DNA of 8,089 nucleotides from an uncultured Mycoplasmataceae bacterium (GTDB lineage Bacteria; Bacillota_I; Bacilli_A; Mycoplasmatales; Mycoplasmoidaceae), in the NCBI GenBank assembly GCA_900316595.1, contig ONDN01000009.1:1-8089 (forward strand). The letters run 5' to 3'. The position numbers were made by a program, and so were the translations under genes. Positions 1 through 7,072 of this stretch are shown piece by piece (position 1 is the stretch's first letter; every line of letters starts with the position of its first letter). The notes below the pieces were generated by a model, which was given only the letters and a program-made list of their open reading frames with translations, was not told where the DNA came from and ran no database searches.

Positions 1-109
1 GAAAAAACTACTTGAGCAACAAAAGGAAGGAAAGAAAAAACTTAAAAATATAGGTAATGTATCGATTGAACATGATACATTCATTAAAATTCTTAATAAT
101 GATGAATAA
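1..109 (+). CDS. lepA: Elongation factor 4 (LepA), C-terminal end only
   Basis: The frame beginning at base 2 is open from the window edge to a TAA at 107-109 and gives the last 35 residues of a protein. They start KKLLEQQKEGKKKLKNIG and go on to VSIEHDTFIKIL. This matches the family's conserved C-terminal tail, in which a KKLLEKQKEGKKRMK-like helix is followed by a VxIPQEAFxAVL-like strand. EF4 is a ribosome-bound GTPase that acts in the cytoplasm during translation initiation and elongation or under ionic stress. The GTPase domains lie outside the window. The gene is on the same strand as ruvA, 40 bp upstream, with no hairpin terminator between them, so read-through into ruvAB is plausible. 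The call rests on this short but distinctive tail. Confidence 0.88.
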   Translation, partial: KKLLEQQKEGKKKLKNIGNVSIEHDTFIKILNNDE

Positions 110-136
110 TTTTTAATTTTCCTCATTTTATATATT

Positions 137-142
137 AGGAGG
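137..142 (+). promoter_or_regulatory. Shine-Dalgarno site of ruvA
   Basis: AGGAGG, a perfect anti-SD complement, ends 7 bases before the ATG at 150. It fixes the ruvA start and is the strongest ribosome-binding site in the window; most other genes here have weak or no SD sequences. Confidence 0.9.
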
Positions 143-149
143 AATTAAA

Positions 150-761
150 ATGTATTCATATTTATATGGAAAAGTTATTTCCATCAATAAAAAATCAATA
201 ACATTTGATTGTAATAATGTTGGCTATGTTATTTATGTCAATAATCCTGACAGTTTTAAATTAAATACAATGTTATATTTGTATGTTTATCGTCAATATA
301 AACTTACAAGTAAAAATAGTTTTGTAGATGATATTTATGGTTTTAAAACATACCTTGATAAAGAATTATTTCTATCACTAATGCGTTGCCAAGGAATAGG
401 AGCAAAAACTTCATTACTTATTTGCAGTAATGATAATAATTTACTTAAACAACTGATTGTTACAAAAAATTATGATGAGTTAGCTAAATGTAAAGGTATT
501 AATACTAAAAGTGCCAAAATCATTATTGATACTTTGTATGAATTTTATAAGAATAAGATTGATAATTCATCAATGAATAATATGATCAGTGAACTATTTA
601 GCGCATTAAATGCACTTGGATATAAAGAAAATGATATTCAATATGCTATTAGTAAAATGTCATTAACTAATACATCTGATAAAGAAGAACTATCAAGTCT
701 AATCGCTGATGCCATAAAAATAATAATCAATAAAGACACTAATGCCATTGAATCTAATTAA
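150..761 (+). CDS. ruvA: Holliday junction branch migration protein RuvA
   Basis: RuvA forms tetramers that hold the four-way Holliday junction open and load the RuvB motors. The 203-residue product has the family length. An N-terminal OB-fold (about 1-65) ends in the family anchor YGF (63-65). Two helix-hairpin-helix motifs follow: LMRCQGIGAKTSLLI (78-92), close to the usual GVGPK form, and LAKCKGINTKSAKIII (112-127), where the second glycine is Asn118. The C-terminal domain III (about 145-203), which contacts RuvB, contains SALNALGYKENDI. Measured from YGF, the acidic-pin pair (Glu-Asp in E. coli) falls on Ser57-Phe58; an Asp pair lies three residues later at 60-61. There is no Trp codon. 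The start is fixed by AGGAGG. The last 20 bp overlap ruvB. The protein is divergent, but its order next to ruvB makes the call secure. Confidence 0.95.
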   Translation: MYSYLYGKVISINKKSITFDCNNVGYVIYVNNPDSFKLNTMLYLYVYRQYKLTSKNSFVDDIYGFKTYLDKELFLSLMRCQGIGAKTSLLICSNDNNLLKQLIVTKNYDELAKCKGINTKSAKIIIDTLYEFYKNKIDNSSMNNMISELFSALNALGYKENDIQYAISKMSLTNTSDKEELSSLIADAIKIIINKDTNAIESN

Positions 762-1674
762 TAACTTAGATAGTTTTATTGGTAAAACTGAAATAAAAGA
801 AAATATTCGAGTATTTATTAATTCATGTAAAAAAGATCATCATTCCTTTGAACATAGTTTAATTTATGGTTTGCCTGGAACCGGAAAAACAACTCTAGCT
901 AAAATAATTGCTAATGAATTACAAGCTAAATTAAGAATTGTTCAAGGGGCAAGTATTCAAAAGCCTATAGATGTTATTAATATCTTATTATCAATGCAAG
1001 AAAATGAAATTCTTTTCATTGATGAGATCCATGCTGTTAATATAAAATGTTTGGAATTATTTTATTCAGCTATGGAAGAAAATAGCTTAGATTTAAATAT
1101 TGGTAAAGATTACAATAGCAAATTAACAAGAATAAAATTACCAAGTTTTTCCATAATAGCCGCAACAACAATTTATGGAAAACTCCCACAACCATTAATT
1201 GATCGGTTTGGTATTATTATCAATTTAAATGAATATGATGAAATTGAAATCAAAAATATTATCTTATTTTATGCAAATAAATATGGGTTGATATTAAATG
1301 ATGAAGATATTGATTTAATATGTCTAGCATCAAAAGGTATTCCAAGAATCACTTACAAACTAATTAGAAGAATTTATGATTTTAAATTATCTAACCCAAA
1401 AACAAAGATCAGAAACATTTTAAATAAAATTGGGTATGTTTATAACGAATTTGATAAAAATGATTATTTATATTTGAGATCTTTAATTCAAAATGATGAT
1501 GAAATATTAGGAATTAAAACAATTAGTCAAATTATAGGTATTGATGAACTAACAATCAGTTTGAAAATTGAACCATATTTGCTAAGAAAAAATTATATTG
1601 TAAAAACTAATAAAGGCCGAAAAATAACTTATGAAGGAAAAATATTATTTAAAGAATTAAATAAAAATATCTAA
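742..1674 (+). CDS. ruvB: Holliday junction branch migration ATPase RuvB
   Basis: This is the hexameric AAA+ motor that pumps DNA through RuvA-bound Holliday junctions. The 310-residue protein carries Walker A GLPGTGKTT (43-51), Walker B LFIDEIH (91-97), the RuvB-type MEEN...LDLNIG segment, sensor 1 AATT (140-143), the arginine-finger box DRFG (154-157, Arg155), sensor 2 GIPRI (199-203), and a C-terminal winged helix ending in EPYLLRKNYI and KGRKIT. It is about 25 residues shorter than the E. coli protein, mostly because the N-terminal tail before the FIGKTEIK segment is only about 12 residues. The ATG at 742 lies inside ruvA with no clear SD, so translation probably depends on coupling to ruvA. 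The TAA at 1672-1674 overlaps the stop codon of convergent dinB. No Trp codons occur. Confidence 0.97.
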   Translation: MPLNLINNLDSFIGKTEIKENIRVFINSCKKDHHSFEHSLIYGLPGTGKTTLAKIIANELQAKLRIVQGASIQKPIDVINILLSMQENEILFIDEIHAVNIKCLELFYSAMEENSLDLNIGKDYNSKLTRIKLPSFSIIAATTIYGKLPQPLIDRFGIIINLNEYDEIEIKNIILFYANKYGLILNDEDIDLICLASKGIPRITYKLIRRIYDFKLSNPKTKIRNILNKIGYVYNEFDKNDYLYLRSLIQNDDEILGIKTISQIIGIDELTISLKIEPYLLRKNYIVKTNKGRKITYEGKILFKELNKNI

Positions 1675-2852
1675 CTATTTAATTTCTTAGAAGCAATATC
1701 AATAATATCTAATTTAAATTTATCATTAATATCTTTTTTAATGATTTGATACTGATCTTCAACAATCTTATCTTCTTCAACATAATCATCAAAAATCATA
1801 GTATTTAACTTTTTGTTAAATTGTAACTGTGAAATACCAACACCAATTAATCTAATTGTTGCATTTTGAAAATTATCGACATATAAATTTTTTAGAATTT
1901 GAACAATTTCAAAATAGTCACTTAATAATTTAGGCGAAGAATAATTTTTTGTAGTCACTTTAAAATCTGGATATTTAATAGATAATGACAATCTTCTACC
2001 AACTAAGTCATAAGAATTCATACGATCTACCATTAATTTGGTTAATTCCTCAATTTTAAGATAAATTTCATCTAAATTATTAGTGTCAGTTAGAAATGTT
2101 TCACTATTACTTAATGATTTAGGAATGTTATGTGAATGATCAAGTTCATCATCTCCTATTCCGTTAGCATGTAGAAAATAAACTTCTCATTGATTTTGAA
2201 AAACATTCTTAAGAATATCAACATTTTTCTCATTAGCAATATCTCTAATTGTTTTTATTTGATAATCTTTTAATTTCTTTGAAGATGCAGCACCAACTAA
2301 AAACATATCTTCAACAGGTAGTGGTCAAATATATTGCTCAATGTCTTTTTTACTAAAAATAGAAGTGATACCATATGGCTTACGCAAATCACTAGCCATC
2401 TTAGCTAAAAACTTATTGTATGAAACACCAATAGAACATTTTAATCCTATTTGATGAAGAAGTTTTCTTTGAATAATTTTTGCAACATTAATAGCCTCGC
2501 TAGGAGTTTTACATAAATGTGTCACATCAGCAAAGCATTCATCAATAGACATTATTTCAATATTGTTAGTTAATTTTTGACAAATAAAATCAATAAATAA
2601 ATTTGAATATTTCTCATATTCATAAAAATGATGGTTAACAACAATTAAATTACGACACAATTTCTTAGCTTTAAAAATTGGCATTGCGGCTTTTACACCA
2701 AACTGTCTAGCAATATAGTTGGCTGAGCTAACTATTGAGGCACGTGATGTCTTACCTGCTACAGCAAGTGGTTTAGATTTTAATTTTGGATTAAGTAATT
2801 CTTCAACAGATGCAAAAAAAGCATTCAGATCAATATGTAATATGTATTTCAT
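1671..2852 (-). CDS. dinB: DNA polymerase IV-like Y-family polymerase
   Basis: This translesion DNA polymerase is 393 residues long, the full family length. A standard code breaks it at two in-frame TGA codons (2325-2327, Trp176; 2187-2189, Trp222); I followed the frame codon by codon across 2031-2340 and found no other stop. Conserved features are IDLNAFFASVE (7-17, metal ligand Asp8 and steric-gate position Phe13), MSIDECFADV (101-110, catalytic Asp104-Glu105) and CSIGVSYNKFLAKMASDLRKP (palm, from 139). The thumb helix-hairpin-helix (about 178-195) is degenerate, with GAASSK where GIGKKT-like sequence is usual. The little finger ends in RLIGVGIS (334-341), followed by a weak beta-clamp-like motif LNTMIF (349-354). 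The ATG lies 1 bp after the tlyA stop without an SD, so it is probably coupled to tlyA. No LexA-like operator is visible. Confidence 0.94.
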
Positions 2853-2853
2853 A

Positions 2854-3576
2854 TTATTTATCTAAGTACATTAAAAATTCTTTATTCCCATCAACACCTT
2901 TAATTGGCGATTCAATAAGTGAATTTATCTTGAAATTTAGTTTCTTTGCAAATGTAACAACAATATTAATAGCCTTATCCCAAAGTTTTTTAATTTTTAT
3001 TACTCCATGGTTTGCTTTAATAATTTCTTTACCTAATTCGAATTGAGGTTTAACTAAAATTACTACTTTTAAGGGATATGTAAACAATTCATTAATTTTT
3101 TTCAAAATTTTTGTTACTGAAATAAATGAAACATCAACAACCACAATATCTATTTGATCATGGAACAAATTTAATTTGACATCTTTAAAATTTAATCCTT
3201 CATGCAATTCAATTCGCAAATTATGTCTTAATTTTTCATGCATTTGATTTTTACCAACATCAATTGCATATATTCTTTTAGCTCCGTTAATTAAGCAAAC
3301 TTGACTAAACCCACCTGTGCTAGAACCAATATCAACAATAACTTTATCTTTTAAATTAATCTTAAATTTTTCTATAGCAGCAATTAATTTATACGCACCT
3401 CGAGAAACATAGTCATCATGCTCATTTACAGCAATAATATCAGAATTTTTTACTTCATATGAAGAATCAGTTTTTATTTTGTTATTAACACTAACAAAAC
3501 CATTAGAAATTAAGTTCTGCGCTTTATTTCTACTATCAACAATTTTCCTATCAGTTATGTATTTATCAAGACGCAT
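2854..3576 (-). CDS. tlyA: TlyA family 2'-O-ribose rRNA methyltransferase (hemolysin A family)
   Basis: Family members methylate ribosomal RNA at cytidine 2'-OH groups (C1920 of 23S, and C1409 of 16S in the longer type) using S-adenosylmethionine. The old name hemolysin reflects a secondary phenotype. The 240-residue protein has an N-terminal S4 RNA-binding domain (about 1-60, MRLDKYITDRK then SRNKAQNLISNGFVSVN). The FtsJ-like methyltransferase fold has YVSRGAYKL (56-64), the SAM loop DIGSSTGGF (82-90), DVSFIS (148-153), LVKPQFELG (174-182) and GNKEFL (230-235). Lys63, Asp148, Lys176 and Glu233 are plausible members of the K-D-K-E catalytic tetrad. The single Trp is TGG. There is no SD; a TATAAT box ends 10 bp before the ATG, suggesting a nearly leaderless mRNA. 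dinB follows after 1 bp. Which rRNA sites are modified cannot be told. Confidence 0.94.
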   Translation of the reverse strand: MRLDKYITDRKIVDSRNKAQNLISNGFVSVNNKIKTDSSYEVKNSDIIAVNEHDDYVSRGAYKLIAAIEKFKINLKDKVIVDIGSSTGGFSQVCLINGAKRIYAIDVGKNQMHEKLRHNLRIELHEGLNFKDVKLNLFHDQIDIVVVDVSFISVTKILKKINELFTYPLKVVILVKPQFELGKEIIKANHGVIKIKKLWDKAINIVVTFAKKLNFKINSLIESPIKGVDGNKEFLMYLDK

Positions 3577-3586
3577 TTACAAAAGT

Positions 3587-3592
3587 ATTATA
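3587..3592 (-). promoter_or_regulatory. Candidate -10 box of the tlyA-dinB promoter
   Basis: On the minus strand the bases read TATAAT, a perfect sigma-70-type -10 hexamer. Its downstream end is 10 bp from the tlyA ATG (3574-3576), so transcription would begin at about 3577-3580, giving a 5' leader of zero to a few bases. No convincing -35 box is visible, which is common in mycoplasmas. The box's first base is also the A of the recU ATG. In such AT-rich DNA a chance match is possible; the location in the only divergent gap supports it. Confidence 0.55.
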
Positions 3593-4098
3593 TGAATATA
3601 AAATCTAATAAAGGCATGTTTTTAGAGGAAATAATAAACCGTACAATTCTTTATTATTCATCTAAAAATATTGCTTATTTTGAAAAACGCAATATACCTT
3701 TTAAAATTCTTAAAATGATCAATGAAAAAACTTTTGTTGGTCTATTATTTTCTAAATCCACAGTTGATTATACAGGTATATATAAAAACACTCATTATGA
3801 ATTTGAGGCAAAACAAACTGAATTAGAAACATTTAATTTTAAGAATATTAAAAGTCATCAATTTGAATATTTAGAAAAAGTATCAAAATATTCAAATTCA
3901 TTTTGCTTTCTAATAATTTACATGGTCAAATATGAGAAATTCTATTTGGTTGATTTTTCGAAAATTATTAAATACATTGAATTAAATAAAACACATATTA
4001 TCAATATTGATCAATTAAAGAAGTATGGATATGAGTTAGAAATAATTTTTCCTGGTATTTTAAATTTAATTGAAGTGTTAAATAAAATCAATTCTTAA
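3592..4098 (+). CDS. recU: Holliday junction resolvase RecU
   Basis: RecU is the Firmicute and Mollicute nuclease that cuts Holliday junctions, taking the place of RuvC. The 168-residue product shows NKGMFLEEIINRTILYY (6-22), like the SNRGMxLEdxlN start of the Bacillus nuclease fold. The catalytic block is STVDYTGIYKNTHYEFEAKQ (56-75), with Asp59 and the Glu72-x-Lys74 pair, followed by KSHQFEYL (87-94), which holds the family HQ. It lacks roughly the first 30 residues of the 206-residue B. subtilis protein, a poorly conserved tail, and its stalk region is a few residues shorter. No SD precedes the ATG. A later ATG at 3616 would remove the conserved NKG, so 3592 is preferred. The TAA overlaps the stop codon of convergent gpsA. 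It has no Trp codon. Confidence 0.93.
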   Translation: MNIKSNKGMFLEEIINRTILYYSSKNIAYFEKRNIPFKILKMINEKTFVGLLFSKSTVDYTGIYKNTHYEFEAKQTELETFNFKNIKSHQFEYLEKVSKYSNSFCFLIIYMVKYEKFYLVDFSKIIKYIELNKTHIINIDQLKKYGYELEIIFPGILNLIEVLNKINS

Positions 4099-5093
4099 AT
4101 TGCTTTTATAATGTTGTCAATAAATTTTTTAGGATCAGCTTGTTTATAAAGAATTTTATATAGATAACTAATTATTGGTGCATTAATTTTATGCTTTTGA
4201 ATAATTTGATAAGCAATTTTTGTAGCCCAATAACCTTCAACAGTTCTAATTTTAACCAACTCATCAATATTCTTGTTTCCAAGTCTACCAATACCTAAAC
4301 CAAATGAAAAATTTCTTGATTTTTCAGATGTGCATGTTAAATAAATATCACCAATACCACAAAATTGAGATAGAGTTTCTTGCTTTCCACCAATAATCTT
4401 TAAAATATTAGATATTTCTGTAGCTATTTGTGCTAAAATAGCTGATCGAGTATTAATAGAGGTATGTTGTGAATACAAAATACCACTAGCTATTGCCATA
4501 ACATTTTTTAAAGCACTAATTGCTTCTGCACCATTTAAATCAGATATTGGAATGCATTTAAAATAATCTGTATCAAAAATTTTCTTTACTTGTCTTGCAA
4601 CATTAATTTTTTCTGAAACAACATTAACAATTGTTTTATTTCTATCATAAACTTCAATAGCAAATGATGGGCCAATTAAAGCTACAAAGCCTTTTGATTT
4701 ATTCTTAATAATTTTTTTAATTGTTTCACTTCAAGTATTTAGAGTTTTTGGATCAAAACCCTTTGCAACATTAATATATATAGGATTTGATTTAATTACA
4801 GGAACTACTTGTAATAAAACTTTTTCAATATGTATAGAAGGAACGGCAATAATCACAAACTTTGGTTTAAAATTAGAGATTTCTTTAATGTCTTTAGTTA
4901 TCAATGATAATCTTCCATGAAATTTTCTATCACCAAAAAATGCTGTATTTTTTTGTTTTTTTAAATCAGATATTTCTTTGTCATTAATGCCTCACATGGC
5001 AACTGAATTACCAGTATTTAATAATACAGTAGCTAGTGCTGTACCTCATGCACCTGTACCAAGAATAGCAACTCGATTTTTATTATTATTCAT
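4095..5093 (-). CDS. gpsA: NAD(P)-dependent glycerol-3-phosphate dehydrogenase
   Basis: GpsA reduces dihydroxyacetone phosphate to sn-glycerol 3-phosphate, the backbone for membrane phospholipids, in the cytoplasm. Read with TGA as Trp, the protein is 332 residues, the normal length. In-frame TGA codons are at 5046-5048 (Trp16), 4992-4994 (Trp34) and 4731-4733 (Trp121); a fourth Trp, in GYWATK, is TGG. Trp16 lies within the Rossmann dinucleotide loop GTGAWG (12-17), where an aromatic residue is typical. Other motifs are INVAKGF (107-113, Lys111), GPSFAIEV (141-148), the catalytic ALKNVMAIASG (194-204, Lys196), CGIGDIYLTCTSEKSRNFSFG and the C-terminal VEGYWATK. The start overlaps the end of der by 8 bp and has an AGAGGT SD at 5101-5106. 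der followed by gpsA is also the Bacillus order. The gene ends the operon, convergent with recU. Confidence 0.96.
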
Positions 5094-6420
5094 TTTTTAA
5101 ACCTCTAATCCTTGAATTTTTGTCCTTATAATAAATTGTAATAGGAACTAAGTTAATTCCAAAAGATTCTCTAATTAAATTTTCAATGAACCTAGCATAT
5201 GAGAAATGCAAATACTTAGGATCATTAGTAAATATGACAAAAGTAGGAACTTGCCCTTGAACTTGGGTAGCATAATGAATAGTTAATCTACCACCTTTAA
5301 ATAATGAAGGTGGATTATGTGATGCAGCTTTTAGAATAACTTCATTTAGAATTGAGGTGTTAACTTTAATATTTAATTGTTTATCAATATCATCAATTAG
5401 CTTAAAAATATTTTGAACTTTTTTCTTTTCTTTTGCACTAATAAAAACTATTGGAGCTCATGATAAAAATTTAAATTTAGAATGAATCATTTTAATAAAT
5501 TCATTTTGTGTGTGTCCATCTTTTTTAACTAGATCTCATTTATTGACAACAATAATTGTTGGAATATTTGCTTCATAAGCTATACCACCAATAATTTTAT
5601 CCTGCTCTGAAAATTCTTGACTACCATCAAGCATCAAAAGAATAATTTTACTTTCAGCAACTGCAGATTGTGTACGTAATACTGAATATTTCTCAATCTT
5701 TTCAATAATTTTTCCTTTTCTTCTAATTCCTGCAGTATCAATAATGGTATATAACTTGCCATTATACTTGAAATTAGTATTGATACTATCACGAGTAGTA
5801 TTAGGAATTGGTGAGACTAATACACGTTCTTCATTTAATATTGTATTTGTTAATGTTGATTTGCCTACATTTGGTTTTCCAATGATGCAAAATGTCAAAT
5901 TATTATTTTTTGTTGTGTTCTTTGATTCAGATAATTTAATAGTTTTAATAATTTCATCTAATAAATCTCCAATACCAATACTATGTTCGGCAGAAATATA
6001 AAATGGTTTGCCGTATCCAAATGAATAATAACTTCTTTCGTTAATATTGTCATTATTTTCGATTTTATTAACAACCAATAAAACCTTTTTATTTTTATAT
6101 TTTTTTAGTAGTTTTACAATATAATGATCGTCAGCATTAATCCCTTCTTTATTTGAAACAATAAAAAGAATTAAATCAGCTTGTTCAATAGCGTAACCAA
6201 CTTGAATTTCAATATTCTTTTGAAAAGGAGAATTTTTAATTGTTAATCCACCAGTATCAATTAAATCAAATTTTTTACCTAATCAATCAACGGCACCATA
6301 AATACGATCTCTTGTTACACCAGGCTGATCTTCAACAATAGACTTCCTTTGACGAATTAATCGATTAAATAAAGTTGATTTACCAACATTTGGTTTGCCA
6401 ACTATTACAACTTTACTCAT
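5086..6420 (-). CDS. der: Ribosome biogenesis GTPase Der (EngA)
   Basis: Der has two GTPase domains in tandem and assists late 50S subunit assembly. The full frame is 444 residues (436 in B. subtilis) and needs three TGA codons read as Trp: 6283-6285 (Trp46), 5536-5538 (Trp295, in NKWD) and 5458-5460 (Trp321, in FLSWAPI). GTPase domain 1 has GKPNVGKST (8-16), TRD (36-38), DTGG (55-58) and NKIE (118-121). Domain 2 has GKPNVGKST (181-189), a TTRDSI switch, DTAGIRRKGKI and NKWD. A KH-like RNA-binding domain follows with AASHNPPSLFKGGRL, and the protein ends in SRIRGLKNE. NKIE has Glu for the usual Asp, a variant I recall in other Der proteins. The ATG overlaps the end of cmk by 8 bp and has an AAAGGA SD; its own end overlaps gpsA by 8 bp. 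Confidence 0.97.
5101..5106 (-). promoter_or_regulatory. Shine-Dalgarno site of gpsA
   Basis: The minus strand reads AGAGGT, 7 bases before the gpsA ATG (5091-5093) and inside the last codons of der. It supports this start over later ATG codons. Confidence 0.6.
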
Positions 6421-7072
6421 TAATCTTTCCTTTGAATTCCTTTATTATCATATTTGCAACTTCTTCTATCGTGAAACCTGTATCTTTAATTTCAAAAGCA
6501 TCTGGTACTTTAACAAGTGGTGAAAAATCACGATTAATATCTTGGTAATCACGCTCTTTTATTTTTCTTAATACAATTTCATAAGGTTCAGTTTGTTTGT
6601 ATTGTATCCATCTTCTCTCGGCTCGCAAATTTACATCAGCATCTAAATAAACTTTTAATTTAGCATTAGGGAGCACAACACTTGTTATGTCTCTTCCTTC
6701 CATAACACAATTAATATTAGCAGCAATCTTTTGTTGGTCAGCTACACACTTTTCTCTAACTTCTTTAATAGTTGCAATTTTACTTGCAAGAGCAGCGATT
6801 TTTGGATTATTTAATTTCTCAGTAACTCTAATTCCATTTAAAAACACTTCTTCACCTTTAAGGTCAACCTTATTTTTATTTAGCGTTTGCATTAATAAAT
6901 TAACATTATTAATATCAATATTATTTTCATCTATTGCTAAAGCATAACAGCGGTACATTGAACCGGTATTAATATAAACAAATCCTAATTTTTTGGCAAC
7001 AAAACTAGCAATAGAAGATTTTCCTGCAGCACTTGGACCATCAATAGCAATTTGATATGTTTTATTTGACAT
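6413..7072 (-). CDS. cmk: Cytidylate (CMP/dCMP) kinase
   Basis: Cmk phosphorylates CMP and dCMP with ATP, feeding CTP and dCTP pools and recycling CMP released by lipid and RNA metabolism. The 219-residue protein shows IAIDGPSAAGKSSIA (8-22, P-loop GPSAAGKS at 12-19), NTGSMYR (35-41, the family TGxxYR signature), MEGRDIT (124-130), VYLDADVNLRAERR (141-154) and the lid and end segment RDYQDINRDFSPL (174-186) with DAFEIKDTG (191-199). The ATG at 7070-7072 gives the standard MSNKTYQIAIDGP start and is preceded by GGGGTG 7 bases away. A TTG at 7090 would add six residues inside the upstream gene and is less likely. It overlaps the tail-anchored protein gene by 11 bp and der by 8 bp. The single Trp is TGG. 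Closeness of cmk and der is common in Firmicutes and Mollicutes. Confidence 0.96.
   Translation of the reverse strand: MSNKTYQIAIDGPSAAGKSSIASFVAKKLGFVYINTGSMYRCYALAIDENNIDINNVNLLMQTLNKNKVDLKGEEVFLNGIRVTEKLNNPKIAALASKIATIKEVREKCVADQQKIAANINCVMEGRDITSVVLPNAKLKVYLDADVNLRAERRWIQYKQTEPYEIVLRKIKERDYQDINRDFSPLVKVPDAFEIKDTGFTIEEVANMIIKEFKGKINE
6428..6433 (-). promoter_or_regulatory. Shine-Dalgarno site of der
   Basis: The minus strand reads AAAGGA, 7 bases before the der ATG (6418-6420), inside the last codons of cmk. It supports independent initiation despite the 8 bp overlap. Confidence 0.6.

Noticed and set aside
131..136. TATATT before ruvA as a -10 promoter box.
   Set aside because: It abuts the AGGAGG site, so transcription would start after the SD sequence; read-through from lepA or a promoter further upstream is more likely.
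2325..2852. dinB as a truncated gene or a pseudogene in two pieces (1671-2033 and 2325-2852).
   Set aside because: The pieces are in one frame, separated only by TGA codons, and the joined 393-residue product has all domains.
2810..3046. Plus-strand open frame of 78 codons.
   Set aside because: It is antisense to tlyA and the dinB start, with no SD and no recognisable motif; it is a shadow of the real genes.
3586..3591. TATTAT on the plus strand as a -10 box for recU.
   Set aside because: It directly touches the ATG, so transcription would start inside the gene, and the next ATG at 3616 would lose the conserved NKG residues. It overlaps the minus-strand TATAAT by symmetry.
5744..6001. Plus-strand hydrophobic open frame of 85 codons.
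   Set aside because: It is the antisense shadow of der; apparent hydrophobicity comes from the complement of Lys- and Asn-rich codons.
6058..6069. Der GTPase domain 1 has NKIE instead of the usual NKxD guanine-recognition motif.
   Set aside because: I recall Glu at this place in other Der proteins (for example Thermotoga NKAE), so it is a known family variant, not a sign of a broken domain.
6687..6947. Plus-strand hydrophobic open frame of 86 codons.
   Set aside because: It is the antisense shadow of cmk, with no SD and no independent support.
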